Shown: positions 1 through 8,719 of the stretch, in pieces
How the letters are laid out: each line of letters opens with the position of its first letter
How positions within the stretch are numbered: position 1 is the first letter of the stretch
Assembly: GCA_036381125.1 (NCBI GenBank)
Contig: DASVDK010000285.1
Span: 1 to 17,773 of the forward strand
Origin: DASVDK01 sp036381125 [NCBI: Thermodesulfobacteriota bacterium]
Lineage (GTDB): Bacteria > DASVDK01
Length of the DNA stretch: 17,773 nucleotides
Direction of reading: 5' to 3'
Notes under the pieces: model-generated
Seen by the model: only the letters and a program-made list of their open reading frames with translations
The model's database searches: none
Told to the model about the DNA's origin: nothing
Translations under genes and position numbers: made by a program

Positions 1-52
1 GTACATGGCGTGCAGGGTAGCAACTCGAGCCGACTTGGAGTACAACGCTCCC

Positions 53-1189
53 ATGTCGATCGCCGGTTCGGCCACAGCCGCGGGGACGACCCGCTACCGA
101 GACCGGCTCGCGTCGCAGGTCGCCGCGGGCCACTTCCGCGAGGCCCCGGGGCTCGACGGGGTGCTCGCCTCGTCGGTCGGCCTCGGCTCCTACCTCGGAA
201 CCGACACGGCGGAAGACGACGAATGCTATCGCGCCGCCACCCTGCGGGTCCTCGAGCTGGGGGTGAACGTCCTCGACGCCGCCATCAACTACCGCAGCCA
301 GCGGAGCGAGCGCGCGCTCGGCCAGGGGCTGGCCGACGCGGTGGCCGGCGGCGGCGTCACGCGGGACGAGGTCGTGGTCGCCACCAAGGGCGGCTTCCTC
401 TCCTTCGACGGCAGGCCCCCGGCCGACCCGGCGGCCGACTTCGAGCGGCGATACGTGAAGCCCGGCATCGCGAGGCCCGAGGACGTCGTCGGCGGCTGCC
501 ACATCATGACCCCCCGCTACCTGCGACACGAGATCGAGACGTCCCGCCGCAACCTCGGCGTCGACACCATCGACATCTACTACGTGCACAACCCGGAGAC
601 CCAGCTCCCGGTCGTCGGCCTCGCGGAGTTCGAGCGACGGCTCACCGCCGCCTTCGGCGCCCTGGAGGAGGCGGTGGCCGATGGCCACATCCGCGCGTAC
701 GGCACCGCCACGTGGAACGGGTACCGGCAGTCGCCCGACAGCCGGGACTACCTCTCGCTCGAACGCGTCCTCGCCTGCGCGCGGGCGGCTGGCGGCGACC
801 GGCACCACTTCCGCGCGGTGCAGCTCCCCTACAACCTCGCGATGCCCGAGGCGCTGGCCCTCGAGAACCAGGCGGTCGGCGACGAGCGCACCTCGCTCCT
901 GGTGGCGGCCGCGCACTTCGGCCTGACGGTCATGGCGAGCGCGTCGATCTACCAGGGCAACCTCGCCCGCCGCCTCCCCCCGTTCATCGCGCAGGCCCTG
1001 CCGGGCCTCTCGACCGACGCGCAGCGGGCCATCCAGTTCGTCCGCTCGACGCCCGGCGTCGTGACCGCCCTGGTGGGGATGAAGAGCCTCGCGCACGTCG
1101 AGGAGAACCTCGGCGTCCTGCGCGTCCCGCCCGCGACGCAGGAGCAGCTCGCCCGCCTTCTCTCGGGCGGCCGCGAACGGAGCGCTTGA
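53..1189 (+). CDS. Aldo/keto reductase family protein
   Basis: NAD(P)H-dependent oxidoreductase of the aldo/keto reductase superfamily (TIM barrel, cytoplasmic); the substrate cannot be told. The usual tetrad is visible, numbered from the ATG at 53: D75 and Y80 in the LDAAINY stretch, K112 in VVATKGGF, and H179 in YYVHNPE. The C-terminal part has the cofactor-side pattern TPGVVTALVGMKS. At 378 residues it is longer than the common 320-350, partly from a segment around residues 115-150. The frame is also open from an ATG at 5, but GGAG 12 nt before the ATG at 53 favours the inner start. The next coding traces downstream are a small disrupted frame and a lipoprotein, which give no pathway clue. 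Confidence 0.9.
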   Translation: MSIAGSATAAGTTRYRDRLASQVAAGHFREAPGLDGVLASSVGLGSYLGTDTAEDDECYRAATLRVLELGVNVLDAAINYRSQRSERALGQGLADAVAGGGVTRDEVVVATKGGFLSFDGRPPADPAADFERRYVKPGIARPEDVVGGCHIMTPRYLRHEIETSRRNLGVDTIDIYYVHNPETQLPVVGLAEFERRLTAAFGALEEAVADGHIRAYGTATWNGYRQSPDSRDYLSLERVLACARAAGGDRHHFRAVQLPYNLAMPEALALENQAVGDERTSLLVAAAHFGLTVMASASIYQGNLARRLPPFIAQALPGLSTDAQRAIQFVRSTPGVVTALVGMKSLAHVEENLGVLRVPPATQEQLARLLSGGRERSA

Positions 1190-1211
1190 CTCCCGAGCGG
1201 GCAAGGTCCTC

Positions 1212-1381
1212 GTGCCCGGGCGCGTCGTCGAGAACCCGCAGACGCGGCTGCAGCTTCCCGGCCGCCGGTGGGCGAGATCGAGGTCGTCGGCTTCTTCGGC
1301 GACTCCGAGACCAGCGAGGAGGCCATCTGCCGCGTGGTGAGCCGCGTCGTCCCCACCCCGGACCACGGCATCCAGTTCTAG
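1212..1381 (+). pseudogene. Possible small gene broken by a frameshift
   Basis: Two protein-like stretches lie end to end in different frames. From a GTG at 1212 the frame reads VPGRVVENPQTRLQLPGRR, then turns into low-complexity Arg/Ser sequence. From 1268 another frame reads VGEIEVVGFFGDSETSEEA, continues with CRVVSRVVPTPDHGIQF, and stops at TAG 1379-1381. Joined near 1260-1268 they would make a protein of about 56 residues. The hydrophobic and charged pattern of the second half is unlike random GC-rich shadow frames. I do not recognise the family. It starts only 22 nt after the aldo/keto reductase stop, so it may once have been a downstream partner. A sequencing error or chance is possible. 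Confidence 0.3.
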
Positions 1382-1457
1382 CCGCGCCGGGCCCCGGGCC
1401 GGGCGGCGCCCGCCGCCAGTCCGGGGTGGCGCGTCGAGTTCAGGAGAGCACACCGCG

Positions 1458-1793
1458 ATGATCGGGCGCCTTCTCCTGGTCGCGACGCTGCTCCTCGTCG
1501 CGACCGGCTGCTCCATGCGGCAGACGAGCAACGTGGATCAGGCCCGCAACGAAGGCTACGTGCAGGTCGTCGGCGGCACCGGGGAGGACCGGATCCTCCT
1601 CGACGGCAAGCCGGTCGGGACCGGGGCCGACTACGCCCACGACCGCCTCCTCGCCGTCACCCCGGGGCCGCACCTGATCGAGGTGCTGCGCGGCAGCTCG
1701 GTGATCCGGCAGGAGCGCGTCTACATCGGCGCCGGGACCACGACGCCTTCTTCGCGCGCCACGCACGCTCCATCCTCGTCGTCCCGCCGATGA
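1458..1793 (+). CDS. Small lipoprotein with PEGA-like domain
   Basis: A probable outer-envelope lipoprotein of 111 residues. Residues 1-18 form a signal peptide: an Arg at position 4, a Leu/Val/Ala core, and the lipobox-like VATGC with C18 as the lipidated cysteine. The following domain, about residues 30-95, has the short beta-strand pattern of PEGA-like surface domains: a DRILLDGKPVG strand-turn, then TPGPHLIEVLRG and ERVYIG. AGGAGA at 1442-1447 lies 10 nt before the ATG, so the start is good. The last 20 residues become Ser/Thr/Arg-rich, while the neighbouring frame over the same bases reads DAFFARHARSILVVPP, so a frameshift close to 1735-1745 is likely. No specific function is known to me. 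Confidence 0.75.
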   Translation: MIGRLLLVATLLLVATGCSMRQTSNVDQARNEGYVQVVGGTGEDRILLDGKPVGTGADYAHDRLLAVTPGPHLIEVLRGSSVIRQERVYIGAGTTTPSSRATHAPSSSSRR

Positions 1794-1813
1794 ACCGCAC
1801 GACTGTTTTCCAT

Positions 1814-1837
1814 GGGGTCAGGTCTTTCCATTTTCCA
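1814..1837 (+). repeat. 24-nt dispersed repeat, copy 1
   Basis: The motif reads GGGGTCAGGTCTTTCC followed by ATTTTCCA. It begins 20 nt after the lipoprotein stop codon. It matches the reverse complement of 11009-11032 at 23 of 24 bases. The bases after it (1841-1875) are GC-rich and can fold locally. From memory, similar GGGGTCAGGTCTT motifs are scattered in high-GC environmental genomes, sometimes near REP-associated tyrosine transposases; no transposase is present here. Confidence 0.65.
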
Positions 1838-1876
1838 AGCCCCTCGGCCGGCCCGCCGGAGCCCGGCGCCTGGCGC

Positions 1877-1905
1877 TTGACGCCTGAACATGCGTGCCCT
1901 AACAT
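1877..1905 (+). promoter_or_regulatory. Sigma70-type promoter, leaderless radical SAM gene
   Basis: The -35 box TTGACG (1877-1882) and the -10 box TAACAT (1900-1905) are 17 nt apart. The predicted transcription start, 6-8 nt past the -10 box, falls on the ATG at 1911, so the mRNA would be leaderless and would begin at that codon. This argues against the in-frame ATG at 1890, which lies inside the promoter spacer. Confidence 0.55.
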
Positions 1906-1910
1906 GGGGC

Positions 1911-3254
1911 ATGCGCGGGCTCGACCTCGAGGCGAAGCTCCAGGTCCTGTCGGCGTCGGCGGTCGAGGACGTCGAGCCCTCCCCGGCCCCGCCCAGGCCG
2001 GCGCCCATCCGTGACGCGGTACCCAGCTTCGGGCAGAAGGTCCGCCTGCCGGCCGCCACGCGGGCCACCGCCACCCCGGGCGTCGTGCAGGTCCAGACCC
2101 CGGGCGGGACGGTCCCCCTCATGCGCGTCATGGTCACCAACGCCTGCTCGCTCGGCTGCCGCTACTGCGCCACCCGATGCGGTCGGCGGATCCGGCGCAC
2201 GGCGGTCACGCCCGAGGAGATCGCCCGTACCTTCCTCGACCTCCACCGCCGGGGGAAGGCGACCGGGCTCTTCCTGACCTCCGGCATCCCGGGCCGCGCC
2301 GTCGCGGCGCAGGACCGCCTCCTCGCCGCGGCCGAGATCCTCCGCGAGCGGTACGGCTACCGGGGGTACCTCCACCTCAAGCTCATGCCCGGGGCCGAGC
2401 CGGCGCAGATCGAGCGGGCCGTGGCGCTCGCCTCGCGCGTGTCGATCAACCTCGAGGCGCCGACCGCGGCGAGCCTGTCGGCGCTCGCGCCCGACAAGGG
2501 GCTCGACCGCGACCTGCTCCCGACGCTCGTCCGCGCAGGCCGCCTCGCGCGCGAGGCGCGCCTCGCGCGGGCCGAGGCGGCCAGGCACGCCTCGGCGCAG
2601 GCGCTCGCGCGACTGCGAGACCCGGAGCGCCGGCCGGCCGGCGGCGCGCCCTCCGGCGTGACGACGCAGTTCGTCGTGGGCGCGGCGGGAGAGCGCGATC
2701 GCGACACGCTCGGCCTGGTGAGCCGGCTCGTTCGGCAGGGGCTCCTCCACCACGCCCACTTCAGCCCGTTCGTCCCGGTCCGCGACACCCCCATGGAGGG
2801 GGACCCGCCGGCTCCGGAACGCCGGGCGCTCAGGCTCTACCAGTCGGAACGGCTCCTGCGGGAGTACGGCTTCGCCTTCGACGACCTCCCCTTCGACCCC
2901 GAGGGCAACCTCCCCCTCGACGCCGACCCGAAGCTCGCCTGGGCGCTGGCGCACCCCGAGCGCTTCCCGGTCGCGCTCGAGACGGCCAGCCGGGAGGAGC
3001 TGCTCCGCGTGCCGGGCATCGGCCCGCGCGCGGCGGCGCGTCTCGTCGAGGCGCGCGGAACGACCGTGCTGCGCGGCGCGGCCGACCTCGCCGCCGCCGG
3101 CGCGGCCGCCTCGCGCGCGGCGCCGTTCCTGACGCTGCGCGGGCGGCTCCTGGGGCACCGCGATTCGGCGGTGCAGCTCACCCTCTGGCCGGGCGGCCGC
3201 CCTACGTTCGCCTACCCCATCGAGACCAGCACGTCGCCCTGCGCGTATCGCTGA
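1911..3254 (+). CDS. Radical SAM protein, putative DNA modification/repair family
   Basis: A 447-residue protein resembling the family annotated as putative DNA modification/repair radical SAM protein. The 4Fe-4S/SAM motif is NACSLGCRYC with C79, C83 and C86, plus an extra C90. A glycine-containing stretch TSGIPG follows. The conserved later part reads HFSPFVPVRDTP, then DADPKLAWALAHPERFP. A helix-hairpin-helix DNA-binding element sits at residues 362-383, centred on RVPGIGPRAAARL. The family is often encoded beside a uracil-DNA-glycosylase-like partner; none is visible here, so it is an orphan in this window. An upstream in-frame ATG at 1890 exists, but the promoter placement and the LDLEAKLQVL start typical of the family favour 1911. 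The actual reaction is not established. Confidence 0.85.
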   Translation: MRGLDLEAKLQVLSASAVEDVEPSPAPPRPAPIRDAVPSFGQKVRLPAATRATATPGVVQVQTPGGTVPLMRVMVTNACSLGCRYCATRCGRRIRRTAVTPEEIARTFLDLHRRGKATGLFLTSGIPGRAVAAQDRLLAAAEILRERYGYRGYLHLKLMPGAEPAQIERAVALASRVSINLEAPTAASLSALAPDKGLDRDLLPTLVRAGRLAREARLARAEAARHASAQALARLRDPERRPAGGAPSGVTTQFVVGAAGERDRDTLGLVSRLVRQGLLHHAHFSPFVPVRDTPMEGDPPAPERRALRLYQSERLLREYGFAFDDLPFDPEGNLPLDADPKLAWALAHPERFPVALETASREELLRVPGIGPRAAARLVEARGTTVLRGAADLAAAGAAASRAAPFLTLRGRLLGHRDSAVQLTLWPGGRPTFAYPIETSTSPCAYR

Positions 3255-3280
3255 GGGCCGCAGCCGAGCCGGCCCGCGCC

Positions 3281-3691
3281 TCACTCTACCGGCATCCCCT
3301 GGGCGACCGGTGCGGCCAGGAGGTCCTGGAGGAAACGTTCGAGGTCGCGCGCCGAGCTGCCGTCGAGGCCGACGAACTCGAGCCCCATGCCCCCCGGCAG
3401 GTCGGGCGCGCGAGGCGCCTGTGGGTCGTTCACCCAGCGCACCCGCGCCGAGGCGACGATCGGCCTCGCCCCGGTCGGAAGCGGCAGGTAGAACGTCACC
3501 CTGAGCGCCGTCCCGACCGGCAGGCGCATGCGGCTCGCGGCGAACATGCCGCGCGCGCTCAGGTTGGCCACCGACCCGACCTCGCGCCGTTCCGCCGAGC
3601 CGACCTCGATCGTCACGGGGAAGTCGACCGGCAGGCGGTGTCGAAGCGACTCGGGTACCCGGTCTCGTTCCTGAACGGCGGCATTCGGCAT
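3281..3691 (-). CDS. PilZ domain protein
   Basis: A single-domain PilZ protein of 136 residues, a class that often acts as a cyclic di-GMP effector for motility, exopolysaccharide or envelope traits. The second PilZ signature is present as N43-L-S45-A-R-G48 (D/NxSxxG), followed by strands ALRVTFYLP and ASARVRWV and the closing GMGLEFVGL. The first signature, RxxxR, is not intact: the N-terminal arginines are at 9, 11, 17 and 19 with no pair four apart, so nucleotide binding may be weak or lost. The ribosome site reads GGGAGG (complement of 3699-3704), 7 nt before the ATG. It converges on the radical SAM gene with a 26-nt gap, and a sigma54-like promoter lies just upstream. Confidence 0.85.
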   Translation of the reverse strand: MPNAAVQERDRVPESLRHRLPVDFPVTIEVGSAERREVGSVANLSARGMFAASRMRLPVGTALRVTFYLPLPTGARPIVASARVRWVNDPQAPRAPDLPGGMGLEFVGLDGSSARDLERFLQDLLAAPVAQGMPVE

Positions 3692-3736
3692 ACGGCACCC
3701 TCCCGCGGCGGCCGTGGGGATCGCGGCCGGATCGGA

Positions 3737-3751
3737 GCAGGAAGGGTGCCA
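3737..3751 (-). promoter_or_regulatory. Candidate sigma54 promoter of the PilZ gene
   Basis: On the minus strand the bases read TGGCAC, five bases, then CTGC followed by T. This places the GG (-24) and GC (-12) pairs exactly 10 nt apart, close to the sigma54 consensus TGGCAC-N5-TTGC. The predicted start lies about 34 nt before the PilZ ATG, a sensible leader that includes its GGGAGG site. No enhancer-binding regulator is encoded in the window. Confidence 0.5.
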
Positions 3752-3888
3752 GCCACGGCGCGCGCCCGGATGCGTGTGCAGCGGCGGTTCCGGTGGGAAT
3801 CGAGGCGCCGGCCCCCGGGGTGCGACGGAGGGTTCAGCCGGCCGGGGGCGGCGGTGACGCGCCGCGCGGCACCATCAACGGCTCGCGG

Positions 3889-5997
<2,109 letters not shown>

Positions 5998-6332
5998 GTC
6001 CCGCTCCTTCACGTCGGCCAGTCAGCCTCGAGGACGACCGATTCGGCGGTGCGTGTAGCGTACCGCCCGCGATTTCCCGGGCAGTTCCCCACACGAAGAC
6101 CAGACTCGACACCGGCCAGGAACCGCTCGCGCGAGGCGGCCAGCGTCACCTCCGTCCCGCTGGAGTGCACGCGAGAGGGTGCCGAGCGGCTCACCGCACG
6201 GGAGTCGGAGTACGGCTTCCCGCTTCCACCCGGTCGAGGTCTGAACGGTTCGGGCCGCGCGAGACCGGCGACGGCTACGAGACCGGGTCGGACGGCCTCG
6301 CGTCTTACAGCGGGCGGGCGGCCGACGCCCAA

Positions 6333-6348
6333 CTCGGTTCGAACCGAG
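6333..6348. repeat. 16-nt perfect palindrome
   Basis: CTCGGTTCGAACCGAG is a perfect inverted repeat with no spacer, in the gene-poor stretch between the MFS and small-protein genes. It resembles the T-arm of a tRNA at first sight, but the loop is six rather than seven bases and no other tRNA arms surround it. A protein-binding site is possible. Confidence 0.5.
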
Positions 6349-6457
6349 CTCGCACGGGTCCCGGCACCCCGCCCGATCGGTGCGCAAGACCTCGCACGGG
6401 GCCGCGACACGAAGCCCCACCCGCCGGTTCCCGACACGCTCCAAGCCAATGGAGACC

Positions 6458-6478
6458 GCTCACGAACGGGTTGTGAGC
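6458..6478 (-). terminator. Weak hairpin after MFS gene
   Basis: GCTCAC (6458-6463) pairs with GTGAGC (6473-6478), with extra A-T pairs inside after one bulged base. It lies 14 nt beyond the MFS stop codon on the minus strand. There is no T-tract after it, so it is at best a Rho-assisted or weak terminator. Confidence 0.3.
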
Positions 6479-6491
6479 ATCCGCATTCGCC

Positions 6492-7817
6492 TTACGCCCG
6501 TGCCGCCGCCGGCGCGCCGGCCGGCGCGCGCTCGCCCGGCTCGGCCTGCCCCGTCGGCAATCCCGTGGCCGCGTTCGGCACGAGGAGCGCCATGACCGCC
6601 GCGGCCATGGCGAGGAGCGCGGCCGAGAGCCAGGTGAACGTGTAGGTGCCGAAGAGGTCGTACGTGAAGCCGCCGAGTGCGGCGCCGAGCGCCGCGCCGA
6701 TCTGGTGCGCGAGCGAGATGACGCCGAAGATCGCGCCCACCGACCGGCGGCCGAAGAGGTTCGCCGTCATGGCGGCGGTCGGCGGGACGGTGGCGATGTA
6801 GTTGAGACCGAAGAGGACGGCCCAGGCGTCGAGGACCGCGATGTTCGGGATCCAGAGGAGGATGAGGAGCGCGAGCCCGCGGAAGAAGTAGAAGAACGCC
6901 AGCGGGCGCTTGTGCCCGAGCCGGTCGCAGAACCAGCCCGACAGCATGGTCCCCACGATGTTCATGCCGCCCATGAGGAAGAGCGCCAGCTCGGTCTGGG
7001 CGGCGGTGAAGCCCTGGCGGGTGGCGTGCGGGAAGAGGTGCGTGCCGACGACGCCGAAGCTCGTGTAGCCGCAGACGAAGAACGACCCGGCGAGGAGCCA
7101 GAACCCGGCGGTCCGCATCGCCGCGCCGACGGTCGTCAGCCGCGCGTCGGCCGCCGCGGCCGCCGCGGACCTCGGCGCGCCGTCGTCGCCGTGCGGCCTG
7201 AGGCCGACGTCGGCCGGGTCGCTGCGGATCAGCCAGGCGGCGAGCGGCAGCACCACCGCGAGCATGGCGAGCCCCATGACCAGGTTCGCGGTGCGCCAGT
7301 CGGCCAGCCGGGTGAGCGTCCCGGCGATGGGGTACGCGAGCGAGATCCCGGCCGCCGCGCCCGCGCCGGCGATGGAGACGACCAGGGCGCGCCGGTCGGT
7401 GAACCAGCGGGCGGCGATCGTGGTGCCGACCGTGATCGACGCCGCGCCGGCGCCCGTGCCGACCAGCGCCACGGCCGCCGCGGTGAAGACCCAGAGGCTC
7501 GACGTGCGGGACATGACCACCGCCCCGAGGCCGCAGAGCGCGACGGCGGCCGTGAGGACGACGCGCGGGCCGAACCGGTCGGCGTACCGGCCGGCCACCG
7601 GCTGCGAGAGCCCGTAGGCGAGGATCGACCCCGACGTGACGTACGACAGCGTGGCCAGACTCCAGCCGAGTTCCTCGCCGATCGGATCGAAGAAGCGGGG
7701 CAGGACGGCACGGACCGCCGCGCCGACGAGGATCACGAGGAACATGGCGCCGGCCACGATCCAGCCGTAGTGGACCCGTCCTACGCCGTCGAAGTGGCTC
7801 CATGCCCTGGTCGTCAC
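6492..7817 (-). CDS. MFS transporter
   Basis: A 441-residue inner-membrane transporter of the major facilitator superfamily with about 12 hydrophobic segments. The first segment begins HYGWIVAGAMFLVILVG (residues 17-33). Motif A between segments 2 and 3 is GRYADRFGPR (76-85), and its counterpart in the second half is SGWFCDRLGHKRPLAF. RALVVSIAGAGAAAG (143-157) matches segment 5 of the family. The cytoplasmic linker at residues 199-231 is Ala/Asp-rich. The HYGWIVAGA start and overall pattern resemble the monocarboxylate/oxalate-formate antiporter branch, but the substrate is not readable from sequence. The start is GTG, with a GGGGGGAG ribosome site 5 nt upstream and a clear promoter. It appears to be a single-gene unit. 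Confidence 0.9.
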   Translation of the reverse strand: MTTRAWSHFDGVGRVHYGWIVAGAMFLVILVGAAVRAVLPRFFDPIGEELGWSLATLSYVTSGSILAYGLSQPVAGRYADRFGPRVVLTAAVALCGLGAVVMSRTSSLWVFTAAAVALVGTGAGAASITVGTTIAARWFTDRRALVVSIAGAGAAAGISLAYPIAGTLTRLADWRTANLVMGLAMLAVVLPLAAWLIRSDPADVGLRPHGDDGAPRSAAAAAADARLTTVGAAMRTAGFWLLAGSFFVCGYTSFGVVGTHLFPHATRQGFTAAQTELALFLMGGMNIVGTMLSGWFCDRLGHKRPLAFFYFFRGLALLILLWIPNIAVLDAWAVLFGLNYIATVPPTAAMTANLFGRRSVGAIFGVISLAHQIGAALGAALGGFTYDLFGTYTFTWLSAALLAMAAAVMALLVPNAATGLPTGQAEPGERAPAGAPAAARA

Positions 7818-8210
7818 GCCGACTCCCCCCTGACGCGTCGAGGCTAGAGGATGCGCCGCGCGGGGTCAAGCGGGTGCGCCACGCGACGGGAGCGAAGACG
7901 GCGGCGGCCCGGCGTCTCCCCGGCACGAGCGTGGGCGCGTGCATCGGGGCGACAGTGTCCCGGACGCGGCCAGAGGTGGGCGGCGCCTCCCGGCGCTTCG
8001 ACCTCGAGGGTCAGATCTCACGGTGCCTCGCCGCCGGTCCGGCCTTTGCCGGCGACGATCTCGAGGACCTGAACCTCGATACCTCGCGGTCCTCACGAAG
8101 GAGCTGCACACCGTGCTCGCAGAGATGCCCGGCGTACTCGCCGGCGCGCGTGCGGCCGGTGCTCGCGCTGCCGCCGGCGGTCGGCGAGCGCGGGGCGGCG
8201 TGGGCCCTCG
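7818..8210. other. Intergenic stretch of about 390 bp
   Basis: It contains the MFS promoter near its left end. The rest holds no supported gene. An imperfect hairpin, CGCCGG (8032-8037) with CCGGCG (8049-8054), sits in the middle. One plus frame around 8000-8080 reads FDLEGQISRCLAAGPAF and DDLEDLNLD, which looks mildly protein-like but has no start site and ends in low complexity; I do not call it a gene. Confidence 0.45.
7841..7869 (-). promoter_or_regulatory. Sigma70-type promoter of MFS gene
   Basis: On the minus strand TTGACC (complement of 7864-7869), a 17-nt spacer and TAGCCT (complement of 7841-7846) form a good promoter. Transcription would begin near 7834, about 17 nt before the GTG start, leaving just room for the GGGGGGAG ribosome site. 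Confidence 0.55.
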
Positions 8211-8717
8211 CTAGAGGGTCGGGGCGAGGCGGGCCATCCGCCGAGGCCCGAACCGGGCGGGGCCGGTCCGGCCGCGCCGGCCGCTCGACCGGTAGCGCCA
8301 GAGCGCCAGGACCGCGCCGGCGACGAGCGCGCCGGTCGCGAGCCGACCGCCGTACGCCTCGACACGGTCGGCGGCCAGCAGGAGGAGCCAGCGGCGGGCG
8401 CGGTGCTCGGGGACGCGGTAGGCCACGCGCCGGATGGCGCCCGGCAGGCCTCGCGGCGGCTGCGCCGTGCCGAAGACCGGCGTGAGCTGCCCGAGCTCCA
8501 TCCTGACGAGGTGAGGCTGCGGCGCCTGGCGCTCCGGCTCGTCCCAGTGCGCCTCTCCCACCGGAGCCGGCGTCCGCGCCAGCGGTACGCCGGGCCGGTT
8601 CTTCGGATCGAGGTCGGCGCCCCAGCCCGCGATCTCGGGATGGGCGTGGAGGTGCTGCGGCTGCGCAGCGCCCGGATCGGCCGCCTTCCGCTGATCGCTC
8701 CCCTTCCGCTTCGCCAT
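8211..8717 (-). CDS. Conserved protein of unknown function, coupled to ADH
   Basis: A 168-residue protein. It starts with a Lys/Arg-rich head (MAKRKGSDQRKAA), then a conserved-looking stretch with HAHPEIAGWGADLDPKNRPG (residues 24-43), AHWDEPERQAP (57-67) and LTPVFGTAQPPRGLPGAIRR (78-97). It continues with VAYRVPEHRARRWLLLLAADR (99-119). Residues 124-141 form one probable membrane helix, GALVAGAVLALW at its centre, followed by a basic tail. I recall uncharacterised proteins with the same GWGADLDP, LTPVFGT and WLLLLAADRV blocks in Proteobacteria, but no function. Start: AAGGAGG lies 10 nt before the ATG, inside the end of the dehydrogenase gene, whose stop is only 2 nt away, so translation is likely coupled. 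Confidence 0.75.
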   Translation of the reverse strand: MAKRKGSDQRKAADPGAAQPQHLHAHPEIAGWGADLDPKNRPGVPLARTPAPVGEAHWDEPERQAPQPHLVRMELGQLTPVFGTAQPPRGLPGAIRRVAYRVPEHRARRWLLLLAADRVEAYGGRLATGALVAGAVLALWRYRSSGRRGRTGPARFGPRRMARLAPTL

Positions 8718-8719
8718 CC

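Larger units (their letters stand above)
5998..6491. other. Gene-poor stretch of about 490 bp
   Basis: No convincing gene is visible. Open frames exist on both strands, but their translations are Arg/Gly/Pro-rich, lack recognisable motifs and have no good ribosome site. The stretch holds a 16-nt palindrome (6333-6348) and a hairpin just past the 3' end of the MFS gene (6458-6478). Its base composition seems a little less GC-rich than its neighbours. Confidence 0.5.

Noticed and set aside
6331-6350. tRNA T-arm-like GGTTCGAACC
   Set aside because: The loop is six bases, and no acceptor, D or anticodon arms can be drawn around it on either strand.
7939-8214. Possible 91-codon plus-strand gene ending beside the unknown protein gene
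   Set aside because: It is low-complexity Arg/Gly/Ala, with no ribosome site and no recognisable domain; it ends antisense to the neighbouring gene's stop.
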